Source: Allantophomopsis cytisporea
Taxonomy: Eukaryota > Ascomycota > Leotiomycetes > Phacidiales > Phacidiaceae
Direction: 5' to 3'
Length of the DNA stretch: 64,000 nucleotides
Assembly (NCBI GenBank): GCA_024752435.1
Contig: CP103023.1
Location: forward strand, 806,001-870,000
Under the pieces are notes generated by a model. The model did not search any database. It saw only the letters and a list, made by a program, of their open reading frames with translations, and was not told the origin of the DNA. This document shows positions 11,870 through 24,200 of the stretch, piece after piece; position 1 is the first letter of the stretch; every line of letters begins with the position of its first letter. The position numbers and the translations under genes were made by a program.

Positions 11870-12441
11870 TCAAGTTTGACTTTGGTAATGTGTGACTGTC
11901 TTTATGACCTTTGCTACAATATCTGGGGAGAGAACGTTGATGTGTCGAAATGGCGTTTTCTTGTTAATGTAAACTAGGGATCTGAATGAGTAGATAACCG
12001 CGTCTTCTTGTGAGGTCGGGCTAGCTATAGTCCAATGGGCGTATTGATGTGTGACCGCTTTGCACTCTAAGTCCATTGTACTAAGTTCTGCGATTATTAT
12101 CAGCTCGGAGTCTTGAGTGGAGATGTCGTTAAAAGTACTGAGCTGTGCTCCTCTCCTGCTAGCCACGTTCGCTTGTACCTTCAAAATTCGGATATATGTA
12201 TCTTTATACCAAACTTTTGGTGTGGGGGATACCTGGGCGGTATTCCTATACATTAAATTATAACATTCAAAGTTGATGTTCTCAACTGCGTTCTTTTCGG
12301 GGCTATGAGTATTACTAGATTCAGTATACTTTTTACAATATCTGGCACATGCCCAAAATAGTTGACAGGGACTTCGATAGGGTAATCTACTTGCAAATGC
12401 TGGTATTGACAGCTTTGGCCCGGAGCTACATCCGGGCACAT
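11870..12441 (-). pseudogene. Hypothetical gene or remnant, possible paralogue of the 10-kb gene
   Basis: The ATG at 12441 opens MCPDVAPGQSCQYQHLQVDY and runs to about 12333. The coding-like signal then continues in another frame: AVENINFECYNLMY, TPKVWYKDTYIRILKVQANV and a C-terminus ending THYQSQT. A 37-bp intron with GT-AG ends would connect the frames, but that is shorter than every other intron in the window, so an indel is equally likely. The VENINF ... P-x-PK stretch resembles the gene at 9965-10580. Function unknown. Confidence 0.35.
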
Positions 12442-12667
12442 AGATTAGATCGTAATCCCTAATACGCTACATACACTTAAAATCCACCATTATCTTACGT
12501 CATTTTAGTCCGTATCTTTCCCCAAGTTTCTCCACAGCATAAGTCTTGCGTCTTAATCATTTCTCTCTAAAGCCGTTATCATCACTAGTAGCTAGGTATT
12601 CAAAATAGAATCCTCTATCGACCAAGTCATACAAAAGTCACAATATAGCAACAACGAAATTCCCGTC

Positions 12668-14654
12668 TTGCGGCCTCACGCAAATAGTAACAACATCAAC
12701 TACACTCTTTATAAAACGCCCACTTCGTCTAAAGACAGTAGACGCAACAGCTCGGGAGAAATTGAGGCTGGAGAACTTACACCAGCTCCGTTCAAGGAAA
12801 TAAGAAGGACAAGGAACTATACTTATGCGGGGCGACAACAGACCATCAGCCAAGCTCAAGATAAAAGTCTTCTTGATGTAATAGGAGCACAGAGTGGTTA
12901 TACAGATTTCTTCAACCCTGAGATCTTTAAGATCGTTCTTTACAACCCGACTACGGCTCATCGGTTCTTGCGCTTTTGTTAGTCCAGAGCGTGTGGGGAG
13001 AGTATGGAGTTCTTGGAGAAGGTGCGTACTTGCTTAGAGATCTATGGTTGCAGTCTGTTCGAACTATCATCAATTCTCTTGGATCGAAGCTACGATGCTT
13101 CTGGATTGAAAAACTTTGATTGTCATTGAGAAAGCTGAGAGTGGGAAACTAGGAATCATGGATATTGACAATTATTATAGGTCAACGAGTACCACCGGAT
13201 GCTGGAAGATATTACAACACTGATGTCTGATATATGCACTACTTATACGGCCATCGATGCTTCAAGGCAAATCAATATTTCTTTTCTGGTGACAAAACTT
13301 AACGAAAAGGATATTAGATACAGTAAACAAATTGTAATCCCTATCATGAAGGACGTTTTCTCAAATGCTGAAGAGCATGTTCAAACGCTACTCAGCTCCT
13401 CAATTTATCCCGAATTCGTAAAGTATCAGATTACAATCTCAGCAGCACAGGCTTTGAGTAAGGATACCAAAAGATACGCAGGTTTAGGAGACTGCTTCTG
13501 TTTGAGTGACCCAGCGTCTGTTCTACTCATATGACCACCTCAAGACTCTTGAAGAAAAAGAACTAATATTTCCAAGTCGTGCAGATAACCCCATTTTGTA
13601 CGTCTCTGATGGCTTTGTGTCAGTGACAGGGCATAGCAGATCAGACATCATCCCCTGTGACTGTCGATTCCTCCAAGGATCTCAAACGGACCGACAAGCT
13701 GTACGACGGCTAGCTAAAAGCATCTATTGCGGTAACGAAACTGTGGAGCTCCTACTCAACTACTGAAAAACTGGCGAACCATTCTGGAATCTTCTCTACT
13801 GCTCCCCTTTATATGATGTCAACGGCGACATCTCCTTCTTTCTTGGCGGACAAATCGACTGCAGCACCACCATTCATAGTCGTACTGACATTCTTAAGAT
13901 CCTGAGTCTGAGTGACAACGAGGATAGAGACGGCATGCCGACAGCACATAGTGTCTTACAATCAGAGAGTAACAAGAGCAAGAATTCCTCTGACAACTTC
14001 AGCCAAACAACCCTAAGTAGCAAGGCGCGGAGTAATTTCTTCAAGATCTCCAAGCGGAAGAAGCAGTACAACGAGAAGGTGAAGATAAGGGACGAGGCGG
14101 GCATAGAGAGCGAGCTACTAGAGAAAGTAGGAAAATTGAACTTCAACAATCAGGTTGAGGCTTTCTACACGGCTTATTCCAGGGTACAGCCCCAAGCCCT
14201 TTACTATGTGTACTTACGAGCTAATGTTGTACAGTACATCGTAATGACTTATTCATCCACTGATGGTGATATGGTGGTAAAGCACTACTCCGGCGGCATC
14301 ACAGATATGATTTGCACTAAGCCCGACGGCACCATCATCCCCATCTACAACAAAGACATCTTCTACGTGTTGGTCGAGCATACCTCATCCTCACTTTCTA
14401 CCATGTGCTCCTTCTCCACCAAGAACGTTAGCCCTGCCAGGCTGCCGAAGGGCTTCAAGACTGCTATACGAGAAAAATTGAAGGTTGGTGACGCGGTCAG
14501 TGTGGAACTTGATCTGTTTAGGGACGTGGATATGGGCGTAGGAGTCGAAGTCGCTGAGAAAGGCGAGGAAAGATATGTTACGCATTAGACGCCGCTGAAG
14601 GATGAGTTTGCGAGTATCAAGTGGGTTGTTCTTACTATTGCACCGAAATGGTAA
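12668..14654 (+). pseudogene. RGS-LOV protein (BcLOV4-like) with three nonsense codons
   Basis: Domain order is RGS, then LOV, then a conserved C-terminal domain, as in the membrane-recruited flavin photoreceptor BcLOV4 of Botrytis. RGS part: NPTTAHRFLRFC, intron 13022-13180, then EYHRMLEDITTLMSDICTTY. A 61-bp intron (13516-13576) restores frame into the LOV domain: ADNPILYVSDGFVSVTG and DCRFLQGSQTDRQAVRRL. The flavin-adduct cysteine is present, but the usual Asn before it is Asp and the residue before that is Cys. The C-terminal domain follows (13900-14654), ending APKW at TAA 14652-14654. In-frame stops are TAG 12980-12982, TGA 13764-13766 and TAG 14586-14588, each explained by one transition (Gln, Arg and Trp codons). 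No start ATG is visible upstream of 12668, so the 5' end is missing, mutated or in another exon. Confidence 0.85.
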
Positions 14655-15475
14655 GAGCTAGTGATGGAGGGTACCAATGGTATACCTTAGTAAAGAGCTC
14701 TTTCATAACCTCAAGTATAAAGAGAAGCTTTGGTCCTCTCTCAGCAACGTGAGATAGAGCAAAAGAGGCCCAGATCTCGACCTTCTCCAAGCTTCAGAGG
14801 TGATCATCGATACCACCGCCGATACATAGTTATCGAAGCCATAAAAGATGCGCGCTTTTGTCTTTGCATCCGCTTCTGCAATGATCTTATCCGCATCGAG
14901 CAGCTTAAAGAAACCCTGCTCGCTTAAATTTGAAGTACTAACAGCGCCCCCTCCAAGACTTTTAGTGGCTACCTCGGCTACAAAGTACTGCGTGTAAAGT
15001 TTTCCAGCAAAGAAAGTCTGTAACTTACAAGCCCTTCATTGAGAAGTTCTTCTACGCAACGCTGGTTTCTGGTGATGGACCTTCGACATTTGCCGCTTAA
15101 TGGCATGACCAGCTGAGAGGGTCAAGCATTAGAAGCCGCCAAAGAGCCGCAACTTTTGGATCTCTGGAGTTGTTAGCCGTACAGGCTTTTGCCACGGCCC
15201 TGTAGGTCATAGTTCTTGGAAAACTCTAAAACGGCTCGCCCAAGGCTCTAACTCAAAGCTCTCTCTTCCCTCCTTAGCAGGTTACGGAAGGTTTTTGAAC
15301 CGGAGAGTCGGAAGAAATCAGGAAATCAGCCTTGAATTTTGACTATGGATGACCATCTAAGTTATATTAATTGCGCTATATATACAGAACGATATTGACC
15401 TCCTCATCTTACTTTATACTACTCGCATTTACTACAACCACTCGATGTCGGCGTATATAGATCAATAAAGAGACT
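14655..15475. other. Intergenic stretch before the AT-rich block
   Basis: No gene recognised. Base composition is normal until about 15350, where it turns sharply AT-rich and poor in CA/TG dinucleotides, marking the start of the RIP-affected block. Confidence 0.5.
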
Positions 15476-15860
15476 TGTTACAACAACAACATTAAGTACT
15501 ACAGATATAACAGGGATAGAATAGTAGCTTATTATATAGGAGTTATATACGAGAGTTATAGAAGGATAGTTGGGATAATTATAATAGTTCGGCGTTCTTT
15601 GATACTTAGCTGTTCCCTAGAATAGGAAGCAACTATATAGCTCTTAATATTTTCTTACTAGATATTTGTACTTAACTCTCTTAATATATTGATAGTTACC
15701 TTTACTTTAATAGCTATTAATATTATTATATACTTCGATTCTAACTAGCCCTTTTATTATATCTTTAATAAAAACCCTTTATATCTTCTAATATTGTACC
15801 AATAATTTACCTATAGAAAAACCTATGCTTTATTATTTACCTAGCAGCAAAGAAGTAATA
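15476..15860 (+). repeat. Solo LTR, diverged relative of the chromovirus LTR
   Basis: A 385-bp sequence aligns by eye over its whole length with the four LTRs further right. It starts TGTTA and shares the CAACTATATAG block and the end motif CTAGCAGCAAAG followed by AAGTAATA. It is flanked by AGACT (15471-15475) and AGATT (15861-15865), a 4/5 match that fits a five-base target duplication. No internal retrotransposon region is attached on either side, so it looks like a product of LTR-LTR recombination. Confidence 0.7.
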
Positions 15861-17054
15861 AGATTTTATATACTTAAAGCAGATCGGTATTTAAAGGCTA
15901 GAAAAGAGCGAATACAATATATAATTGAAATATAGAGTACAAAACTCAGTATACTCTAGAAAGAGTTGAAATAGTACAAAAAGTTACTTGAGATACAAAC
16001 AAAGAAAACTAAAGGCAAAAGTATCAAACTAAAAAGTAAATTTGTATTTTCTATAGAACAAGTATTAAAGATAGTATAAAAAGCCGAAGAAAAGCTAAAG
16101 GAGAGAAAAGTATATATAAGATTATATAAAGGCCCAACTAGAAAAACACAAGTAGATAATAGAACTAAAAAAGTAGAATATAGTTTAAAGGAGTTAGAAT
16201 TGGAGTTAGGTAACTATTGGCAAATTGATTTTTATAGTTGGTCGATCGATATAGTCGATTGAACTATATACTACTCTATATAGTTGCTAAATATATTTTC
16301 CTCTCTATTTAACTTTACTATATACTAGGCTCTACCTTTTTATAATTTTTGTTATAATATAGTATATAGATTATTCGGCTAGTCGGGTTACTCGGCTACT
16401 TTTTTTAATTAATTCTATAAAAAAGGGTTCTACAAGCTATAGTCTCTTCCAATTCTAATTCTGAAGCTACTAATAAATCTACAATTAACTTTTAATCCTC
16501 TTCTTTATTACTTTTAATAATTGGTATTCTATATAGCCGACTACATCGTCGTTTAAATACTAGTACTAAATTATAGGATTGTATAATATTTAATACTTCT
16601 TAAGTAGAATATACAAATTAACCTTCTAAATCAATATACTTTCCCTTTATATACTTCTTCTATATCTGCAATATCTCTAATATATATTTATTTTCCCTTT
16701 GTAGTATTGTAAACTCTATATTCTAACTTTCAACTTAGTAAGTAAAGTACTTTGTATATCTCTAAGTAGAAGATGCTAGTAATTGTCTACTTTGGAGTAT
16801 AATATAAAATATTAAGTTGGATTGTTGTAGTATAGTACTATCTAGAAGAAAGCTATATAATAAAGAGAAGTCTAAGCTTATACAATTTCTAAAATCTTTA
16901 GGTGTTATTAGCCGATCTAGTTGGTATATTAGTAAACTTCAAAGGACTTTGTTTTCTGAAAATAGGTTTAACCCGGCTTTGTACTATCCTCTAAAGATAT
17001 TAGAGGTTAATACAGCTTGCTAGCAAATATATATATAAAGCTCTAGTATTTAAC
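15861..17054. mobile_element. AT-rich degraded sequence, probably transposon remnants
   Basis: The plus strand at about 15950-16220 reads a Lys/Glu-rich frame with many TAA/TAG (KSIKLKSKFVFSIEQVLKI, then KAEEKLKERK), of the kind seen at the C-terminus of some DDE transposases. A 68-codon frame at 16817-17023 is open but unrecognised. No terminal repeats were identified. The assignment to a transposon is inferred from composition and position. Confidence 0.35.
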
Positions 17055-17455
17055 TGTTATAGCTTTATACTATAGTCTACAATTACAACAACTAGAAAAG
17101 GCTATAACAAGGTTATATATCGGAAAGTTACAGGCTATATAAGTTATATAATAGATAGTTAGAATAGTCGGGATAGTTAGGCGTTTCAACTATCCTACTA
17201 TTCTCTAGAGTAGGAAGCAACTATATAGATCTCTATATTCCCTTAGTAGATAGAAGCTTTATATTTAACTTCAATTAATATTTTGTTACCTACTTTTGCC
17301 TATACCTTTGCTAGAGTATTAAGTTATATACTTTAATACTAATAGCAACTATTTAGTTTTACTAGAGAGCCTCTACTTCTTTGTATATCGTACTAGTATA
17401 TACAACCGCTAAAAAGCCTATGCTTTGCTACCTACCTAGCAGCAAAAACGTAATA
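17055..17455 (+). repeat. 5' LTR of outer chromovirus copy
   Basis: About 401 bp. Starts TGTTATAGC and ends GTAATA, a former GTAACA changed by CA-to-TA. Near-identical to the other three LTRs of this pair of elements. Confidence 0.88.
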
Positions 17456-20400
17456 TATTAAGTACTACTATAAAAAGACCGGCTTATATTATATAAAATA
17501 TCTACTACTAGCAATACTTTAAAGGCTATACTAAAGCCAACTTCTACTACAACAACTGCTTTTAGATTAGTTGCTAGGAGTATATACTTTATAGCTGCCG
17601 CCGTTAAAATCAATATACTAGACTTGTTCTATAGAAAACAAAAGAAGCTTAAAGCCTTCTTAACTTAATTAAACCTATACTTCGGATTTAATATTACTTA
17701 GTTTCCAACCCCTAGAAATATAGTATTATATACTTTATTTTATATAAGAGGACTAGCCTTTAACTAGTTTGAAACCTATATTAAAGATTTCCTAGATAAC
17801 AAAAACAACAAAGATATAATAGACGACGATACCTACAACATCTTCAACAACTACAAAGAGTTTCGCCGAATAATTAAGCAAACTTTTAGAGACATCGACG
17901 AAGAATATACTACAGAGAGATACTTGCAAAGACTAACCTAGAAAGGATTAGTAGCAAACTATACTGTAGAGTTTCAACAGTATTCTACTCGAACTAAATA
18001 GAATAACGACGTATTTACAGCCTAGTTCTACAAAGGACTAAAAGAATTAGTTAAAGATAATATAGTACAAGGCAATCGACTAAACAACCTCCAAACTATA
18101 ATCGAGACTACTATATATATCGACAATCGACAGTATAAGTATAGCTTAGAAAAGAAAGGTAGCTATCGAAGACCTACTTACTATAACAAACCTAAGTACT
18201 AGCAGCGTACTTAGAAACTATATTACAAACCTATACCTATAGAGTTGGACGCAACTTACCAAATAGTTAAAAAAGGACTACTCTTGCTACAAGATAGAGA
18301 TTACTATATAAAGAATAACCTATATCTATACTATAAAACCCTAAGATATAAAGTACAAGAATACAAGAAAGCATCAAAGAAGAATTCATCCAACAAAAGA
18401 TTCAATCGAGGGAAACTAAAATACTTTAATGCAATATTCTAAGAAATACCCGAGCTCGAAGAACTAGGAAGCCTAGCAACGCTAGATTATAAAACAGAAT
18501 TCTAGACAAGATGTTATAAAGACGACTATAATATCTACCTACTAAACAAAAAACATACTAGATACTTCTTTAGTCAACAGAAAATATATAGATATAGAAA
18601 TATATCTACCGACGACAAACCTAATATAATTAGCTACTACAACGAGTATACTAATACTAATAGTAGATCGCCTAGTCCTAGTAACCAAAATAGTTGGACT
18701 ATAGTAGAACTAGACAATATAGTTGTAGTTAAAAGACAAGAACCCAACGAAGAGCCTGAAACTACTACAAGCCTTAAAGCACTTAATTTAGAGAGATAAG
18801 CAATATACTAAGATCTATACTACTTAGAATACAAGTAGAAAGTATACCTAATATACTATACTAACAAACTTGTATACAAGCAACTCGAGACAGCCCAATT
18901 AAAACTCGAAGGAATATTGATGACCTCTAGTAATAATTAAGATAGCCTACCTAAATTACAATAGGTAAGACATTAAAAACTCTATTGGAGAAACTATAAC
19001 TTAACACCTATATATAGTATATACACCAAAGAAAAACAACAAGAAGATACTTTAATCTAATAGGATATCGATATAGTAGTCTAAAAACGCCGCCAACAAT
19101 ATAAAAAAGAAGGTCGACAACATTGTAAATATAGTCAACTTACGTTTCAACTCCTAACAGATAATAAATAAAAGAATATAGAGGAACTACTTACCAACTC
19201 AAAGGAAAAGGAAGTAGAAGACTAGTAGGGTATATTAGAAATAGAGCAACTAGTATAAGAACGACTAGACTAAAAAGAGAAAGAATACTGCAAATATAGT
19301 AACTTCTAAGAAGATTTGGAAAACTAGATGGTTCTTTTAACTACAGGCTAATTAAAAAACCTAATCTAAAGCCTCCTTTTCTACGAGTAGAGAAGGTTTA
19401 TTTGTACAGAATATAGTATACAGTATATTTAAACGTCCGAGTATAGATAAACAAATACTATACTAAAGCTATAGTAGATTCAGGTGCATTAGGAAATTTC
19501 GTATCTACAAAATTTGTAAAGAAACACGACCTACCTACAAAGAGATATACAAATCTATATTAACTATACTTAGTTGATAGAAACTCTATATCTAATAGAT
19601 AGGTATAAAAGCAGATATACCCTCTACTATTCCTTGTATACAATTATTACAAAGAACTAGCATTAGATATCGTTGCAATTTTATATTACAACATTATCTT
19701 AGGACTTCTATAGTTGAAGAAATATAACCCGAAAATTGATTAGAATATATATACAGTCAATCTAGGAAGCTGCAAATACAATGTGCTAATTAAATTACAA
19801 CGACCTATTATAATCAATGCAATCGATTATAAAGATTTGTAGGAAATTTGTAAAAATAACCTTTTACTTATACTATATACTACAAAAAGGGTAATACTCT
19901 CAAACAAGTACAAGGAATTTAAGAAGCTTTTTAGCAAGGAAGAAGCTAAGACTAAGCTGCTAGAATACTAGCCTTAAGATTACAAAATACTACTTATACT
20001 AGGAAAACAACCTACCTTCGGACCAATCTACTCTATATCTAAGCAAAAACTTAAGATTCTAAAGGAATATATTGATAATATACTAAAGAAAGGTTATATC
20101 CGACCATCAACCTTATTAGCAGGATACCTAGCCCTCTTTATACTAAAGAAAGATAGAATAGACCGACTATATATCGATTATCGACAGCTTAATAGTATTA
20201 CTATTAAAAACCGATATATATTGCTACTTATCTCTAAGTTACACGACCGATTTCAAGGAGCTAAGTTTTTTACTAAGTTAAACCTCTAAGGAGTATACAA
20301 TCTAGTATATATAAAGGAAAGAGAAGAATAGAAGACAGTATTTAGAATATACTATAGACATTTCGAGTATTTAGTAATACTATTTAGCTTAACCAATACT

Positions 20401-20814
20401 TTTACAACTTTTTAAACGTTAATCAACTAGATACTATATAAATATTTAGATGTATTTGTAGTAGCTTATCTAGATAACATCTTTGTATACTCCAATACCA
20501 AAGAAGAATATATTAAACATATCAAACTTATACTTATAGTACTTTAGAAACGTTACCTATATCTAAAACTAGAAAAGTACAAGTTTTACCAACAGTCAGT
20601 TGGATTCTTAGGTTATATAATAACTACCAAAAGAATCTAGATGGACGATTCTAAGGTATAAATAGTCTACAAATAACTAATACTAAACTTTGTCAAAGAA
20701 GTACAATCTTTCTTTAGATTCGCCAATTTCTACCGAAGATTTATTAAAGGATACTTAAGTATTACAGTACTAATTTCAGAATTGACAAAAAAAGACCAAG
20801 CCTTTAAATAGACT
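17456..20814 (+). pseudogene. gag-pol 5' part of outer chromovirus copy (gag, PR, RT)
   Basis: The Gag capsid region is at about 17590-18230 (ALFYIRGLAF with Phe at a former Trp context, later FRRIIKQTFRDIDEEYT). A zinc-knuckle relic follows near 18300-18360, in which the Cys positions are now Tyr (LYLYYKTLRYKVQEYKK). The retroviral-type protease Asp-Ser-Gly is near 19480. RT follows from about 20050 (DRLYIDYRQLNSITI) with the catalytic box as YLDN near 20470. The frame carries dozens of stops. The reading stops at 20814, inside the RT/RNase H boundary, where copy 2 is inserted; it resumes at 27624. Confidence 0.85.
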
Positions 20815-21216
20815 TGTTATAGCTTTGTACTACAGTCTATGATTACAACAATTAGAGAAGGCTATAACAAGGTTATATATCGGAAAGTCACGGGCTATAT
20901 AAGTTATATAATAGATAGTTGGGATAGTTGGGATAGTTAAGCGTTCCTAACTATCCTACTATTCCCTAAAGTAGGAAGCAACTATATAGATCTTTGTATT
21001 CCCTTAGTAGATAGAAGCTTTGTACTCAACTTTAATCAATACTTTGTTACCTACCTTTGTTTATACCTTTGCTAAAGTATTAAGTTATATACTTCGATAC
21101 CAATAGCAACTACTTAGTTTTACTAGAGAGTTTTTACCTCTTTGTATATTGTACTAGTATATACAACCGCTAAGAAGCCTATACTTTGCTACCTACCTAG
21201 CAGCAAAGACGTAATA
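20815..21216 (+). repeat. 5' LTR of nested chromovirus
   Basis: 402 bp, starting TGTTATAGC and ending GTAATA. The insertion point in copy 1 pol is directly before it. Confidence 0.9.
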
Positions 21217-24200
21217 CATTAAATACCGCTATAAGAGGACCAGCTTATATTATATAAAATATCTACTACTAGCAATACCCCGAAGGCTATACCAAGGCTA
21301 ACTTCTGCTGCAACAACTGCTTTTAGATTAGTTGCTAGGAGTATATACTTTATAGCTGCCGCCGTTAAAATCAATATACTAGACTTGTTCTATAGAGAAT
21401 ACAAGAAGCTCAAAGCCTTCTTAACCCAATTAGACCTATACTTCGGATTCAATATTACCTAGTTTCTAACCCCTAGAGATATAGTACTATACGCTTTATT
21501 TTATATAAAAGGACTAGCCTTCGACTAGTTTGAAACCTATATCAGGGATTTTCTAGATAACCGCAATAACAAAGATATAATAGACGACGATATCTACAAC
21601 ATCTTCAACAACTACAAAGAGTTTCGCCGAATAATTAAGCAAACCTTTAGAGACATCGACGAAGAATATACTATAGAGAGATACTTGTAAAGACTGACCT
21701 AGAAGGGATTAGCAGTAAACTATACTGTAGAGTTTCAACAATATTCTACTCGAACTAAATAGAATAACGACGTACTTACAGCCTAGTTCTACAAAGGACT
21801 AAAGGAATCAGTTAAAGACAATATAATACAAAGCAATCGACCTAATAACCTCTAGACTATAATCGAGACTGCTATATACATCGACAATCGACAGTATAAG
21901 CATAACTTAGAAAAAAAAGGTAGTTATCGAGGACCTACTTACTATAGCAAACCTAAGTACTAGCAGTATATTCAGAAACTATATTACAGACTTATACCTA
22001 TAGAGTTAGACGCAACTCACTAGATAGTTAAGAAAAGACTACTCTCGCTACAAAATAGAGATTACTGTATAAAGAATAACTTATATCTGTATTGTAGAAC
22101 CCTAGGATATAAGGTACAAGAATACAAGAAAGCATCAAGGAAGAATTTATCCAACAAAGGATTTATTCGAGGGAAACTAAGATACTTTAATACAACATTC
22201 TAAGAAATACCCGAGCTCAAAGAACTAAGAAGCTTAGCAACGCTAGATTATAAAACAGAATCTTAGATAAGATGTTATAAAGACGACTATAGTATCTACC
22301 TACCAAACAAAAAACACACTAGATACTTCCCTAGTCAACAAAAAATATATAGATGCAAAAATGTATCTACCGACGACGAACCTAATATAATTAGCTACTA
22401 CAACGAGCATACTAACACCAATAGTAGATCGCCTAGTCCTAGTAACCAAAATAGTTAGATTATAGTAGAGCTAGACGATATAGTTGTAGTTAAAGGACAA
22501 AAACCCGACGAAGGGCCCGAAACTACTACAAGCTTTAAAGTATTTAATCTAGAGAAACAAGCAATACACCGAGATCTATACTACTTAGAATATAAGTAGA
22601 GAGTATACCTAATATACTATACTAACAAACTTATGTATAAACAACTCGAGACAGCCTAATCAAGACTCGAGGGAATGTTGATAACATCTGGTAATAATCA
22701 GGATAATCTACCCGAATTACAATAGGCAGGATATTAGAAACTCTATTAGAAGAACTGTAACCTAATACCTATATATAGTATACACACCAAACAAAAACAA
22801 CAAGAAGACACTTTAATCCAACAGGATATCGATATAGTAGTCTAGAAACGCCGCCAACAACGTAAAGAAGAAGGTCGACAACATTGTAAATACAATCAAC
22901 CTATGTTTCGACTCCTAACGGATAACAAATAGGAGAATATAGGGGAACTACTTACTAACTCGAAGGAAAAAGAAGTAGAAGACTAGTAGGATATATTAGA
23001 AATAGAGCAACTAGTATAAAAACGACTAGACCAAAAAGAACAAGAATACCGCGAATATAGTAACCTCTAAGAAGATTCGGAAAACTAGATGGTTCTTTTA
23101 ACTACAAGCTAGTTAAAGAACCTAGTTTAAAGCCTCCCCTTCTACAAGTAGAAAAGGTTTATTTATACAGAACGCAGTATACAGTATATTTGAACGTCCA
23201 AGTACAAATAAACGGACATTGTACTAAAGCTATAGTAGATTCAGGTACATTAGGAAATTTCGTATCTACGAAATTCGTAAAGAAATACGACCTACCTACA
23301 AAAAGATATACAAATCTATATTAGTTGTACTTAGTTGATAGGAACCCTATATCTAATAGATAGGTACAAGAGTAGATATACCTTCTACTATTCTTTATAT
23401 ACAATTACTATAAAGAACTAGCATTAGACATCGTCGCGATCCTACGTTACAACATCATTTTAAAACTTCTATAGTTGAAGAAATACAACCCAAAGATTGA
23501 TTGGAATATATATACAGTCAATCTAGGAAACTACAAATACAATGTGCTATTCAAGTTACAACGACCTGTTATAATCAATGCAATCGACTATAAGGATTTG
23601 TAGGAAATTCGTAAGAACAACCTGTTACCTATACTATATGCTATAGAAGGGTTGACACTCCTAAACAAGTATAGGGAATTTAAAAAGCTCTTTAGCAAGG
23701 AAGAAGCTAAAACCAAGCTGCTAGAATACTAGCTTTAAAATTACAAGATACTACTTATACTAGGAAAACAACCTACCTTCGGACCAATCTACTCTATATC
23801 CGAACAAAAACTCAAGATCCTAAAGGAATACATCAATAACATACTAAAGAAAGGTTATATTCGACTGTCAACCTTGTTAGTAGGATACCTAGCTTTCTTT
23901 GTACTAAAGAAGGATAGAACAGACCGACTATACATCGATTATCGACAACTCAACAGTATTACTATCAAGAACCGATATACGTTGCTACTTATCTTAGAGT
24001 TACACGACCGATTTCGAGAAGCTAAGTTCTTTACTAAGTTAGACCTCCGAGGGGTATACAATCTAGTATATATAAAGGAAGGTAAAGAATAGAAAACAGC
24101 ATTTAAAATATACTACAGGCATTTCGAGTATTTAGTAATACTATTTGGCTTAACTAATGCCCCTACAACTTTTCAAGCGCTAATTAACTAAACACTATAT

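Noticed and set aside
13499..13576. Apparent frameshift between RGS and LOV domains
   Set aside because: A 61-bp GT-AG stretch (13516-13576) joins both sides in phase, so an intron is the simpler reading.
21217..21260. Possible self-priming primer-binding site of the chromovirus (TTATAGC complement after the LTR)
   Set aside because: Only seven bases match and they match the LTR start (U3), not the start of R, so it does not fit a self-priming mechanism.
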